NCBI RefSeq assembly: GCF_018492665.1
Contig: NZ_JAFVME010000010.1
Coordinates: 62,001-126,000, forward strand
Direction of reading: 5' to 3'
DNA length: 64,000 nucleotides
Source: Pedobacter sp. B4-66
GTDB taxonomy: Bacteria > Bacteroidota > Bacteroidia > Sphingobacteriales > Sphingobacteriaceae
Shown here: piece by piece, positions 51,570 through 60,805 of the stretch
Layout: every line of letters starts with the position of its first letter
Position numbering within the stretch: the first letter of the stretch is position 1
The notes under the pieces: model-generated
What the model was told of the DNA's origin: nothing
Seen by the model: only the letters and a program-made list of their open reading frames with translations
The model's database searches: none
Made by a program: the position numbers and the translations under genes

Positions 51570-51615
51570 CTCTATTTTTCTTAATAATTGTTTTTAATTT
51601 ATCTGTTTGTGTGTT

Positions 51616-52146
51616 CTATTTTAACATTGTTCCAGGTTTGAAACCTAGTCTTACAATAACGTCATTACTTACATCATAAGTACTGCTTGCATAGATCATC
51701 ATTGTTGCCTCGCTACTCTTATCAAAAATAAAATCGAGAATTTTAACTTTCGCTACTTCAGAAATGGCTTTAGTTACCTTTTCCTGAATAGGACTTAATA
51801 GTTTCGAACGGGTCTGAAAAAGATCTCCTTCAGGACCAAATATTTTACGCTGAAAATCTTTAGCTCCTTTCTCTTTTTCTATAATCTCGTTCTCTCTTCT
51901 CTTGCGCATATCTTCAGTTAACAATACCTGATCAGCCTGATAAGCTTTATACATCTTATCAATTTCTGTAAAGTTTGCATCAACCTTCTCTTGCCACTGT
52001 TGCGACAATACATTCATTTGATCAAGAGCTGATTTATACTCAGGTAAATGTTTAAGGATATACTCCGTATCTACATAAGCAAACTTTTGCGCAGATGCCC
52101 CAAAGCCTGCTAAAAGTAAAAAGCATATTAAAAAGTATTTTTTCAT
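51616..52146 (-). CDS. OmpH/Skp-family periplasmic chaperone, copy 1
   Basis: I start at the ATG at 52146, which opens a clean signal peptide (MKKYFLICFLLLAGFGASAQ); the ATG at 52158 adds MLLK. The mature 156 residues follow the OmpH plan: KFAYVDTEYILKHLPEYKSALDQM (split), a coiled coil (about 45-125) and ILDFIFDKSSEATMMIYASSTYDVS. It lies 19 bp downstream of bamA. The two copies have diverged widely, so they may form hetero-trimers or serve different clients. Confidence 0.92.
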   Translation of the reverse strand: MKKYFLICFLLLAGFGASAQKFAYVDTEYILKHLPEYKSALDQMNVLSQQWQEKVDANFTEIDKMYKAYQADQVLLTEDMRKRRENEIIEKEKGAKDFQRKIFGPEGDLFQTRSKLLSPIQEKVTKAISEVAKVKILDFIFDKSSEATMMIYASSTYDVSNDVIVRLGFKPGTMLK

Positions 52147-52165
52147 TTTTAAAAGCATTAATTAA

Positions 52166-54706
52166 TTAAAATCCTCCCAATTGTTGAGCAATACTGAAAG
52201 TAAAGTTTTGTTTTCCTCCATCAGCAATTCCAGGAATCTTATCAAAAGCATGCCCGTAGTCAATACCCAACATTCCAAATATCGGTAAAAATATTCTAGC
52301 ACCAACACCCGCAGTCCTTCTAATGTTAAAAGGATTAAAATCAGCGAACTTATTCCATGTATTACCACCCTCAGCAAATGCCACTATAAATGCTGTTGCT
52401 TGCTGACTTGCAATCACAGGGTATCTTAATTCCATTACATACTTTGTAAAGATAGGACTTCCTGAGTTTTGTGCAATATTGGCATCAGATCCTTGCGGAA
52501 TAACTGCATTATTTGCATATCCACGCATTTTAATTACTTCCGAACCTTGTAAGAAATCAAATCCTTGCATTCCATCACCCCCTAATTTAAAACGCTCAAA
52601 TGCTGATTGGCCAACTGCTGAGTTATAGGTTCCAAGGAAACCAAACTGGGCCTGTGCCATCACTACAAATTTTCCGGCTAATCTTTGGAACCACTGAGAT
52701 TCAAACTTCCATTTGTGATACTCAGTAAACTTGTAACGCTGTTTATCAGATGCTGTTGCATAATTAAGGCCATTTAAAAGAGAGTATGGTGGCGTCGCCT
52801 GAATTGTAAACTTAAAGTATGATCCTTCAGTTGGGAAAATCTGATGATTTCTTGAATCTCTACTCAACTCTTGAGTTAAGTTAAGGTTATATGAAGTACC
52901 AGTGTTAAATAAATATCCTGGATAGTTATTTAGGATATACTGTTGAACATTAATCGCGTGAGTTAACTGGAAATAGTTATCCGGAAAATTCAACCTTCTA
53001 CCTAAACTAACCGTAACACCATTCAAACGAATCTTCTGGAATCTAGCATCTGCAGATTTCAAACCGTTTGACTGTAATGAGGTAAATGCACTAACACCAA
53101 AACTTATTGGTTTCTTACCACCAAGCCAAGGCTCAGAGAAAGAGAAGCTATAAGATTGATAATATTTACCGTTGGTTTGTCCACGAAGACTTAACTTCTG
53201 ACCATCCCCTTTTGGTAATGGTTTATAAGAATCAAGATTAAATATATTTTTTAATGAGAAGTTATTAAACGTTAAACCTAATGTTCCAATGATGTTACCA
53301 CCACCAAAACCACCTGACAATTCGATCTGATCTGAAGGTTTCTCTTCAACCGCATATTCAATATCAACAGTACCATCGGCAGGATTTGGTTTAGGAGTAG
53401 GAACCGTTTTTGATTCATCAAAGTTCCCCAATTGTCCAATCTCACGAACAGTACGGATTAACAATTCTTTAGAAAATTTCTCTCCCGGTTTAGTACGAAT
53501 CTCTCTTAATACTACCCTGTCATTTGTGATGGTATTTCCTTTAAGCGTAATACGGTTATTGGTGTACTGAGGTCCTTCATAAATACGCATTTCAACATCT
53601 ACTGTATCGCCGTGGATTCTGGTCTGTACAGGATCTACGTTAAAAGTCAAATAACCATCATTAAGGTAAATGCTGGAAACATCATCTCCATTTGCACTAC
53701 CTCTTAATTTCTTTTCAAGCTTTTCTTCACTAAATACTTCTCCCTTTTCAATACCAAGAGCCATCTCCAGCATTTTAGTGGTATACTTAGCATTACCAGC
53801 CCATGTTATATCACCGAAATAATATTTAGGCCCTTCATAAACATCAATGTCTATACCTATCGACTTATCATTATATTGATAAATACTGTCTTTAAGAATA
53901 ACGGCATCACGATAACCTCTATCTTGCATCTTAGCAACCAGGGTAACTTTATCCTCATCATATTTTTCCTTATTGAACTTACCAGATCCAAATACTTTAT
54001 AAAATGCCTGTTGCTTTGTTTTCTTTAAAAACTTACGAAGCTTAGCTGATGAGAACTCTTTGTTTCCCGTAAAGTTGATCTCGTGAACCTTTACCTTGCG
54101 GCCCTTATCAACATGTACTTCTAAAATCATCCCATTTTCCAGACTAGGATCAGGTTTGGTTTTGTATTCAACAGTAGTAAAGAAGTAACCCTTTCCTAAA
54201 AGGAATTTCTTAATCGTTGCAGTTGTTGAGTTATATAGATTGTCATTGATAATAGATTTCCCGCTCTTTTCATTTAATTTCTCCATGATGTCAGTTTTTT
54301 GCGACTTACTCACTCCACTAATCTCAAATGAACTTAAACGCGGTCGTTCAACCACTTCAATATCAAAATAAACAGTATCCTCTACGATTTTAGCAATATC
54401 TAACTGCACATCATCAAACAAGCCCTGAGCCCATAAGGTTTTTATTGCATTGGCCGTTGCTTCACCTGGTAATATAATACGCTCCCCTTTTATCAATTTA
54501 GATAAAGTGATGATTACATCCTTATCAATAAAATGAGTTCCGGTAAGCGTTGTACCTCCAATAATGTACTCTTTTGGGTTAAAATAATCCAAATCCAGGC
54601 CTTTAACTTTAAAGCTTGGTGGTGCAGTATTGGACGGTCGGGTAATTTGTGCCATTGATGGTAAACCAATCAATAACAATAATATGAGTTGATATATTCT
54701 TTTCAT
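52166..54706 (-). CDS. bamA: Outer membrane protein assembly factor BamA
   Basis: An 846-residue Omp85 protein with signal peptide (MKRIYQLILLLLIGLPSMAQ), several POTRA domains (about 65-440; for example VEVVERPRLSSFEISGV, HVDKGRKVKVHEINFTGN, DVYEGPKYYFGDITWAGN, RIYEGPQYTNNRITLKGN) and a barrel with IELSGGFGGGNIIGTLGLTFNNF (split), RFKLGGDGMQGF and a C-terminal strand FTFSIAQQLGGF. It inserts barrels in the outer membrane. The gene order uppS-bamA-skp-skp is common in Bacteroidota. Confidence 0.96.
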   Translation of the reverse strand: MKRIYQLILLLLIGLPSMAQITRPSNTAPPSFKVKGLDLDYFNPKEYIIGGTTLTGTHFIDKDVIITLSKLIKGERIILPGEATANAIKTLWAQGLFDDVQLDIAKIVEDTVYFDIEVVERPRLSSFEISGVSKSQKTDIMEKLNEKSGKSIINDNLYNSTTATIKKFLLGKGYFFTTVEYKTKPDPSLENGMILEVHVDKGRKVKVHEINFTGNKEFSSAKLRKFLKKTKQQAFYKVFGSGKFNKEKYDEDKVTLVAKMQDRGYRDAVILKDSIYQYNDKSIGIDIDVYEGPKYYFGDITWAGNAKYTTKMLEMALGIEKGEVFSEEKLEKKLRGSANGDDVSSIYLNDGYLTFNVDPVQTRIHGDTVDVEMRIYEGPQYTNNRITLKGNTITNDRVVLREIRTKPGEKFSKELLIRTVREIGQLGNFDESKTVPTPKPNPADGTVDIEYAVEEKPSDQIELSGGFGGGNIIGTLGLTFNNFSLKNIFNLDSYKPLPKGDGQKLSLRGQTNGKYYQSYSFSFSEPWLGGKKPISFGVSAFTSLQSNGLKSADARFQKIRLNGVTVSLGRRLNFPDNYFQLTHAINVQQYILNNYPGYLFNTGTSYNLNLTQELSRDSRNHQIFPTEGSYFKFTIQATPPYSLLNGLNYATASDKQRYKFTEYHKWKFESQWFQRLAGKFVVMAQAQFGFLGTYNSAVGQSAFERFKLGGDGMQGFDFLQGSEVIKMRGYANNAVIPQGSDANIAQNSGSPIFTKYVMELRYPVIASQQATAFIVAFAEGGNTWNKFADFNPFNIRRTAGVGARIFLPIFGMLGIDYGHAFDKIPGIADGGKQNFTFSIAQQLGGF

Positions 54707-54769
54707 TTACAATCTAAAAATCGATGCTAAGTTAATTTAAACACATGTTAAAAAGTGTTAAAAGTAAAA

Positions 54770-55510
54770 TTAGTTCAATTGTTCACTAATTTTACCAAAG
54801 CGGCGTTCGCGTTTTTGATAGTCTACAATAGCCTCAAAAAGGTCTTCTCGTCTAAAGTCAGGCCATAAGGTTTCTGTAAAGTAAAGTTCTGTGTAAGCCA
54901 TTTGCCATAACAGAAAATTACTAACCCTATGTTCACCGCTCGTCCTGATCATGAGTTCAGGATCTGGGATATTCACGGTGGTTAACTCAGCTGCAAAATT
55001 TTCTTCATTAATGTCTTCTATATTTATCTTTTGATCTTTAACCTTCTGTGCCAGCTTCTTAGCTGCATCTATAATTTCCCATTTTGCACTATAGCTTAAT
55101 GCCAATGTTAGAGTACAGCGCGTATTATTTGCCGTTTTTTCCATAGCACTATGCAAATCCTCAATACATTTTTGAGGTAGTGAAGCTATATCACCAATTG
55201 CATTTAAACGGATATTATTCTTGTTGAGAGTAGCTGTTTCCTGATTAATTGTCGATATCAACAACTCCATCAAGGCATTAACCTCTTCGATAGGCCGATT
55301 CCAGTTTTCCGTAGAGAAAGCATAAACAGTTAAATATTTGATACCTATATCAGCGCAACCTTCAACAATGTCTTTCACAGACAGAACACCACTTTCATGT
55401 CCAAAGTGTCTGAATTTACCCTGATTTTTAGCCCATCGGCCATTTCCATCCATGATGATGGCAATGTGCTCTGGCAAACGTGTTACGTCGATTTGTTCTT
55501 TAAATCCCAT
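54770..55510 (-). CDS. uppS: Isoprenyl transferase (undecaprenyl diphosphate synthase)
   Basis: A 246-residue cis-prenyltransferase. It has LPEHIAIIMDGNGRWAKNQG (catalytic Asp, conserved Asn/Gly), HFGHESGVLSV, YLTVYAFSTENWNRP, LALSYSAKWEI and the C-terminal PDPELMIRTSGEHRVSNFLLWQMAYTELYF (split). It makes the C55 lipid carrier for cell wall precursors. It lies 18 bp after the DUF6089 gene and 63 bp before bamA. Confidence 0.97.
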   Translation of the reverse strand: MGFKEQIDVTRLPEHIAIIMDGNGRWAKNQGKFRHFGHESGVLSVKDIVEGCADIGIKYLTVYAFSTENWNRPIEEVNALMELLISTINQETATLNKNNIRLNAIGDIASLPQKCIEDLHSAMEKTANNTRCTLTLALSYSAKWEIIDAAKKLAQKVKDQKINIEDINEENFAAELTTVNIPDPELMIRTSGEHRVSNFLLWQMAYTELYFTETLWPDFRREDLFEAIVDYQKRERRFGKISEQLN

Positions 55511-55528
55511 TAATTTCCTGCAATATGC

Positions 55529-56329
55529 CTAAAATGTATAACATTTTTGGGACACAAAGGTATAAGATATGCCTATACCTACAAACATATATGTATCTCT
55601 TTTTCTAAAATCACCTCTCTGACTACCTGCAGGGCCATAACGAGTTGCCGCTGTGGGATTTGAAAGGTATTGATTAATGGGAGTAGACGGATATTTCCCA
55701 CTAACATCGTCCAAATAATCAGTATAAGCGGTACGGTAACCAATTTGGCTAAATAACCCCCAATTTTCTTTTAATCTCACCTTTACCCCTACCCCATACG
55801 GAATAGTTAAACTATAATTTTTATAAGGAACTGCATCCTTACCATCTTCCTTTTCTGTTTTATATGGTCTCAGTTCAACATTATCATACTTAATGCCATT
55901 ATATTCAGGATAAGTAGCTCTAGGATTATACAATACACCTCCTATACCTGTAAAAATATACGGAGAGAATATCTTCGTTCCGCCTCCTGCAAAGTATTCA
56001 AAAAAATTAAAATCAACTTGCAAGCTTACTTCATTTAGAGCCGTGCTAAAATTAAGTCCCCTATTCCGAAAATCCTGATTATCCGATTTCGTATCATCCC
56101 CTTTTATCTTGCCATAGGTATAATGAAGTCCAAAAGCCCAATATGGATTTATATTTGCTTTTACAAATGCACCGGCAGAAACACCGCTTATCTTTAGTGG
56201 TTTATTTTGATTCAAATCGCCCAAATAGCCTGCGCCTCCCACAATAGCACCCACTTCAAAAACCTGGGATTTTGCACTGATTCCACAAAGGAACATAGCA
56301 ATAAAATAAACAAGTTGTTTTTTATACAT
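55529..56329 (-). CDS. DUF6089-type outer membrane beta-barrel protein
   Basis: A 266-residue protein with signal peptide (MYKKQLVYFIAMFLCGISAKSQ). Mature strands begin VFEVGAIVGGAGYLGDLNQNKPL and alternate hydrophobic and polar residues to the end (YMFVGIGISYTF), indicating a small barrel of 8-10 strands. Proteins of this kind occupy this position between nadK and uppS in Bacteroidota; the function is not established. It starts 1 base after the nadK stop. Confidence 0.85.
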   Translation of the reverse strand: MYKKQLVYFIAMFLCGISAKSQVFEVGAIVGGAGYLGDLNQNKPLKISGVSAGAFVKANINPYWAFGLHYTYGKIKGDDTKSDNQDFRNRGLNFSTALNEVSLQVDFNFFEYFAGGGTKIFSPYIFTGIGGVLYNPRATYPEYNGIKYDNVELRPYKTEKEDGKDAVPYKNYSLTIPYGVGVKVRLKENWGLFSQIGYRTAYTDYLDDVSGKYPSTPINQYLSNPTAATRYGPAGSQRGDFRKRDTYMFVGIGISYTFVSQKCYTF

Positions 56330-56330
56330 T

Positions 56331-57212
56331 CTAATAATTCCGCGTATCTATGCCCCAAAGCAATTTATTCCTTAATGTAGTTAAGTATGTCTCATTATTA
56401 AGCCTGATTAAATTTACGTGAAAGCTAGCTTTATTCAGTATTATTTTAACAGACCTGTCTACGGTCTCTGTTCTTGAATCACAGGAAACCAAAAACTTAG
56501 AACTTCTGGCCTCAATTTCAAAGGTTAATGACACATCATCAGGGATAATTACAGGCCGTACATTTAAGTTATGGGGTGCAATAGGAGTAATTACAAAGTT
56601 CTGAGAACTAGGATAAATAATTGGCCCACCGCAGCTTAAGGAATAAGCAGTAGAACCTGTTGGAGTGGCAATAATTAAACCATCAGCCCAATAAGAGTTA
56701 ACAAACTCATTATTCATGTAGGCATGGATAATCATCATGGCCGAATTGTCTCTTCTATGAATAGTTATATCATTCAGCGCGAAGTTTTCATCACCAAATA
56801 AGCCTTGCTTAGAAGCGACACTCAATAAAGTCCTTTTATCAAGTGTAAACTCTCTATTGTGCAATGCTTCAAAGGCTTTCTTTATTTCATCCTTATTAAT
56901 ACTTGCCAAAAAACCTAAACGGCCAAAGTTAATCCCTATTACAGGAATTCCTGAATCACGGATTAACGACAATGTATCTAATAAAGTTCCATCTCCCCCT
57001 AAACTCAGCAACACATCAGTTTCCCCTAAAAGATCATCATGAGATGTAAAAACCTGAATATTAGCAGGTAACTTTATTTTATCCTTTATATAATCAAGGT
57101 ATTTATTATAAACAAGTATTGGATTTTTATAACTATCAAGGACATTAAATACTTCCTGCACATAAGGCAATACACTATTATTGAACTCTCTACCGTAAAT
57201 TGCAATCTTCAT
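56331..57212 (-). CDS. nadK: NAD kinase
   Basis: A 293-residue kinase converting NAD+ to NADP+. It has LLSLGGDGTLLDTLSLI (GGDGT catalytic motif), IPVIGINFGRLGFLASI, the NAD-binding FALNDITIHRRD and DGLIIATPTGSTAYSLSCGGPII, all diagnostic. It lies 45 bp after the CBS-protein gene and is coupled to the DUF6089 gene. Confidence 0.96.
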   Translation of the reverse strand: MKIAIYGREFNNSVLPYVQEVFNVLDSYKNPILVYNKYLDYIKDKIKLPANIQVFTSHDDLLGETDVLLSLGGDGTLLDTLSLIRDSGIPVIGINFGRLGFLASINKDEIKKAFEALHNREFTLDKRTLLSVASKQGLFGDENFALNDITIHRRDNSAMMIIHAYMNNEFVNSYWADGLIIATPTGSTAYSLSCGGPIIYPSSQNFVITPIAPHNLNVRPVIIPDDVSLTFEIEARSSKFLVSCDSRTETVDRSVKIILNKASFHVNLIRLNNETYLTTLRNKLLWGIDTRNY

Positions 57213-57257
57213 TAATGTATTTTCTTTTGGCTGTTCTGAAATCTGTATAAGCTCAGG

Positions 57258-57920
57258 CTATACATTTAAATAATTCATAAAAGAATTAAACCTATCTTCA
57301 GTACCATTGTCGGATATGGTACTGTTAAATACTGCCTTTACCTGGTAATCATAACGTTCAAAAGAAGCTATAATCCCCGAAAGTTCAGTTTTATTAATTT
57401 TCAAAGTGACTTCCAATCTGGTAGAATCTGGAAAGGATTGTACATATGATGAAAGAATCTGAGCATTATCTGCCTCAACAATCTGAGCCATATGCGATAA
57501 CGAATTGTTTCTGTTACTTATTTCCAGAACAATTATACCTCCATACTCCTTTACTGCAAAGATATTTGAGGTATACTCTAAAAGATTGTTTATTGATATC
57601 AGACCTAAATAATTCTTCTTATAATCCAATACAGGCACTACTGAGAGGTGCAACTGATTAAACAATCTTATAATGTCATAAACATGAACGTCTTCAAATA
57701 CAAATGGATTTAATATGGATAGCGACAAGCTACCGATAGCCTGCTCCACATCTCTAACTTCAATTAAGTCGTCCTCTGAAACTAAACCTAGAAATTGAGT
57801 TTCGTTAACAATTGGTAAATGATACAGTTTGAACTCAGCCATCCTTTCCAAAGATTTCTGAACAGTATCAGAAGTCTTTAGCGGTGGTATTGAATTAGAT
57901 ATGAGTTCAGATGCAAACAT
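57258..57920 (-). CDS. CBS-domain protein
   Basis: A 220-residue cytoplasmic protein. Two CBS motifs occupy about 1-120 (SNSIPPLKTSDTVQKSLERM, YHLPIVNETQFLGLVSEDDLIEV; FEDVHVYDIIRLFNQLHLSVVPVLD, YLGLISINNLLEY). The rest is an ACT-like beta-alpha fold (GGIIVLEISNRNNSLSHMAQ, RLEVTLKINKTELSGIIASF). CBS pairs bind adenine nucleotides; being next to nadK suggests it may respond to nucleotide state (inference). Its ATG overlaps the upstream stop by one base. Confidence 0.87.
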   Translation of the reverse strand: MFASELISNSIPPLKTSDTVQKSLERMAEFKLYHLPIVNETQFLGLVSEDDLIEVRDVEQAIGSLSLSILNPFVFEDVHVYDIIRLFNQLHLSVVPVLDYKKNYLGLISINNLLEYTSNIFAVKEYGGIIVLEISNRNNSLSHMAQIVEADNAQILSSYVQSFPDSTRLEVTLKINKTELSGIIASFERYDYQVKAVFNSTISDNGTEDRFNSFMNYLNV

Positions 57921-58684
57921 TATTTAAGCAAAATTCTATTTAAAAACTTATCCAGATACTCATTAAAAACTTGCGGTCGCTCCATCATTGGCGCATGGCC
58001 ACATAAATCTACCCAATTCAATTCTGAATTCGGCAAAAGTTCGTGAAATTCTTCTGCAACCTCCGGTGGTGTTACTTTATCTTGCTTACCCCAAATCAAA
58101 GAAACAGGAATTGTGATGCGCGCAAGGTCTTTAGACATATTATGACGAATAGCAGATTTTGCCAAAGCCAGAATACGAATTACCCTCGAGCGGTCATTAA
58201 CACTTTTATAAACCTCATCAACCAGTTCCTTTGTTGCTGTTGCCGGATCATAGAAAGTAAATTCTACCTTTTCCTTAATGTAATCATAACTTTCTCTTCT
58301 GGGGAACGATCCTCCGAATGCATTTTCATACAACCCAGAGCTACCGGTTAACACAAGAGCCTTTACATGTTCCTGATGAGAAACGGTAAACACAAGACCA
58401 ACATGACCGCCAAGTGAATTACCTATCAAAACCACTTGTCCTAGCTTTTTGAACTTAATAAATCTATGAATGTATTTAGATAAACTCTTTACCCCAAGTG
58501 TAAGTATTGGCAACTCATAAATGGGTAAAATTGGAACAATGACATGATAATTCTGCTTAAAGTGATCAATCACATCCTCCCAATTACTTAACTCGCCCAT
58601 CAAACCATGAAGTAATACCAGGGTCTCACCTTTTCCAGCTTCTACAAATTTAAACCCATCTTCTTCTATTACTTCGTATCTCAT
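57920..58684 (-). CDS. Alpha/beta hydrolase
   Basis: A 254-residue alpha/beta-hydrolase-fold enzyme. It shows the oxyanion loop LVLLHGLMGELSNWEDVI, nucleophile elbow VVLIGNSLGGHVGLVF (Ser in GNSLGG), acid LIWGKQDKVTPPEVAEEF and His in LCGHAPMMERPQVF. The substrate is unknown. It is the first gene of the run towards nadK and bamA and is translationally coupled to the CBS gene through TAATG. Confidence 0.9.
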   Translation of the reverse strand: MRYEVIEEDGFKFVEAGKGETLVLLHGLMGELSNWEDVIDHFKQNYHVIVPILPIYELPILTLGVKSLSKYIHRFIKFKKLGQVVLIGNSLGGHVGLVFTVSHQEHVKALVLTGSSGLYENAFGGSFPRRESYDYIKEKVEFTFYDPATATKELVDEVYKSVNDRSRVIRILALAKSAIRHNMSKDLARITIPVSLIWGKQDKVTPPEVAEEFHELLPNSELNWVDLCGHAPMMERPQVFNEYLDKFLNRILLK

Positions 58685-58762
58685 ATTGAATATTTTGTAA
58701 GGTATGCTACTAAGTTAGTAGACTAAAATTAAATTAATGTAATTTTAAAACATTATTTTAAG

Positions 58763-58792
58763 AAAAAGGCTTAATGTGCTTAATGCAGCACA
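58763..58792 (-). terminator. Weak intrinsic terminator after the yqeY gene
   Basis: Read on the minus strand, TGTGCT, loop GCATTA, AGCACA, followed after seven bases by five T. It begins 2 bases after the YqeY stop. Confidence 0.45.
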
Positions 58793-58794
58793 AT

Positions 58795-59241
58795 TTATGC
58801 CAATTGTGATTTTACAATCTCAGCAATTAACTTACCATCGGCTTTACCTGCAAGTTCTTGATTAGCTAAACCCATCACCTTACCCATTTCCTTTACAGAA
58901 TTTGCTCCAGAGTCTTTAATAATTTGTGCAATCACAGCTTCAATTTCAGCTCTATCTAGTTGTTTAGGCATGAACTTGCTGATTACTTCAATTTCTTCTT
59001 CCTCAACAACACTAAGATCTTCTCTACCCTGTTGCTTGTAAATATCTGCTGACTCCTTACGCTGTTTAATTAGTCTTTGCAAAATCTTAAGTTCAGCTTC
59101 TTCGGTAATTTCCTCGGCCGATCCCTTTTCAGTTTTCGCCAATAACAAAGCTGCTTTAATTGCTCTTAAACCTCTAAGCTTTGCTTGGTCTTTAGCCAGC
59201 ATTGCCTGTTTTATTTCCTGATCTATTGTATTAGCTATCAT
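58795..59241 (-). CDS. GatB/YqeY-domain protein
   Basis: A 148-residue all-helical protein. The YqeY pattern is clear: QEIKQAMLAKDQAKLRGLRAIKAAL (split), EAELKILQRLIKQRKESADIYKQQGREDL (split), EEIEVISKFMPKQLDRAEIEAVI and SVKEMGKVMGLANQELAGKADGKLIAEIVKSQL (split). It resembles the C-terminal tRNA-binding domain of GatB; the free-standing form has no settled function. It lies 19 bp downstream of the SDR gene. Confidence 0.93.
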   Translation of the reverse strand: MIANTIDQEIKQAMLAKDQAKLRGLRAIKAALLLAKTEKGSAEEITEEAELKILQRLIKQRKESADIYKQQGREDLSVVEEEEIEVISKFMPKQLDRAEIEAVIAQIIKDSGANSVKEMGKVMGLANQELAGKADGKLIAEIVKSQLA

Positions 59242-59260
59242 ATGATTTTCTGTTATTATT

Positions 59261-60019
59261 CTATTTTCTATTTATTATAGTTCCTGTTGCCTGTGCAGTT
59301 GGCATGATCAACATGTCATTAATATTTACATGTGCAGGCCTACTCACGACAAACCATATTGCTTCGGCAATATCATTAGCAATAAGAGGTTCCAATCCGT
59401 CATAAACCTTTTTTGCTCTGCCTTCATCTCCTTTAAACCTGACTTTAGAGAATTCTGTTTCAACCATTCCAGGATTTATTGCGGTAACCTTTATGCCATG
59501 AGGAAGCAAATCAATTCTCATGCTTTTGTTTAAAGCGTCTACGGCATGTTTGGTTGCACAATATACGTTTCCATTAGGATAAACTTCTTTACCCGCTATA
59601 GAGCCAATATTCACAATATGACCTGATTTTCGTGCAGTCATCCAGTTAGAAACTATTCTGGTAGTATACAACAAACCTTTAACATTGGTATCAATCATCG
59701 TATCCCAGTCATCAACATTACCTTTATCAATTGGATCAAGCCCCTGACTCAGACCAGCATTGTTAATCAAAACATCTACTTTTTTCCATTGTGACGGTAA
59801 AATTTCCAGATGGTAGGATAAGTTTTCGTAATCCCTCACATCAGCAACTATCTTTTTAACTTCAATAGCATATTTATCTTCTAAATGCTTGGATGAATCT
59901 ATTAATAATTGCTCTCTTCTGCCGAGCAAAATTAAATTATAACCCTGAGCCGCAAACAAATGCGCACAAGCAGCTCCAATACCTGAAGTTGCTCCTGTAA
60001 TTAATGCAATTTTTGACAT
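59261..60019 (-). CDS. Short-chain dehydrogenase/reductase (YdfG-like)
   Basis: A 252-residue classical SDR. It has ALITGATSGIGAACAHLFA (cofactor loop TGxxxGIG), LLGRREQL (basic residues after strand 2 favour NADPH), DVLINNAGLSQG, the catalytic Ser in VNIGSIAGKEVYPNGN, then YCATKHAV (Tyr-x-x-x-Lys), and INPGMVETEF. YdfG-type enzymes reduce serine or 3-hydroxy acid derivatives; the substrate here is open. Confidence 0.93.
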   Translation of the reverse strand: MSKIALITGATSGIGAACAHLFAAQGYNLILLGRREQLLIDSSKHLEDKYAIEVKKIVADVRDYENLSYHLEILPSQWKKVDVLINNAGLSQGLDPIDKGNVDDWDTMIDTNVKGLLYTTRIVSNWMTARKSGHIVNIGSIAGKEVYPNGNVYCATKHAVDALNKSMRIDLLPHGIKVTAINPGMVETEFSKVRFKGDEGRAKKVYDGLEPLIANDIAEAIWFVVSRPAHVNINDMLIMPTAQATGTIINRK

Positions 60020-60070
60020 CCCTGATTTTATTGATTATTAAGCAAAGCTATAATTTTTTTGGGAGTCGCA

Positions 60071-60805
60071 TCATTCAAAAAATAAACTGAATGTCACATG
60101 TCGCAGCATTAATTTATCAATTGGATAAGAATATCGGTTGAGTTCGGGCTTTAAAACACTATTGAAAGAGTATGACAATTTAATCTCCGGAGACATCTTA
60201 AAATACTCGAAGTAGAGGTCAAAACCCAATCCAGCTTCATACGACAAGAAGTTACGCTTGTTGTTCACCATTTTTTCGGCTGCATCCGTTATATTCGAAT
60301 TATTCGTCTTTTTTTTCGATGAAATATCCACGGAGTATTTAGCGCCTCCTAATACGTAAGCCCTAAAATTATTGCGCCTATCCGATTTAATCTTTAAACC
60401 CAAAGGAAACTCAACTAATGTAGAAGATACTTTTCGTTCCACATTATCCTTAATCTCACCATAGTGATAGGTAAGTACCCTATCATTAAACACAAGTATT
60501 GGTGTAAACCTTAAATCTACGTTTTCAAGCAGACGTTTATTTACAACAAAGCCAATCCCAAATCCCGGAGACGAATCTGAAGATATTGCTGTAAGTGGAT
60601 TTGGCCGTGGATCACCAGCACCAAGATCAGCTGTATAAGGCACACTCCACTCAGGTTTCTTTGAAATCTTATACTCCGATGAAAGATATTGAAATGTAAA
60701 TCCAAAATGAAGATTGGTGTCATCTACTCCCCCCCCCCAATTCTGGGCTCTGGCCGACAATCCTGCTAATAAACATAAAAGAACTAAGCCTGATTTTATT
60801 TTCAT
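60071..60805 (-). CDS. porT: PorT-like outer membrane beta-barrel protein (type IX secretion)
   Basis: A 244-residue barrel with signal peptide (MKIKSGLVLLCLLAGLSARAQ). The mature part shows HFGFTFQYLSSEYKI, GFGIGFVVNKRLLENVDLRFTPIL, STLVEFPLGLKIKSD, RAYVLGGAKYSVDIS and a final RHVTFSLFFE. The layout and its coupling to ubiE (4-bp ATGA overlap) fit PorT, a barrel needed by the type IX secretion system. Codons for N-W-G-G-G just after the signal peptide contain an uninterrupted run of ten G, a possible slippage site. The symbol is given with moderate confidence. Confidence 0.82.
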   Translation of the reverse strand: MKIKSGLVLLCLLAGLSARAQNWGGGVDDTNLHFGFTFQYLSSEYKISKKPEWSVPYTADLGAGDPRPNPLTAISSDSSPGFGIGFVVNKRLLENVDLRFTPILVFNDRVLTYHYGEIKDNVERKVSSTLVEFPLGLKIKSDRRNNFRAYVLGGAKYSVDISSKKKTNNSNITDAAEKMVNNKRNFLSYEAGLGFDLYFEYFKMSPEIKLSYSFNSVLKPELNRYSYPIDKLMLRHVTFSLFFE

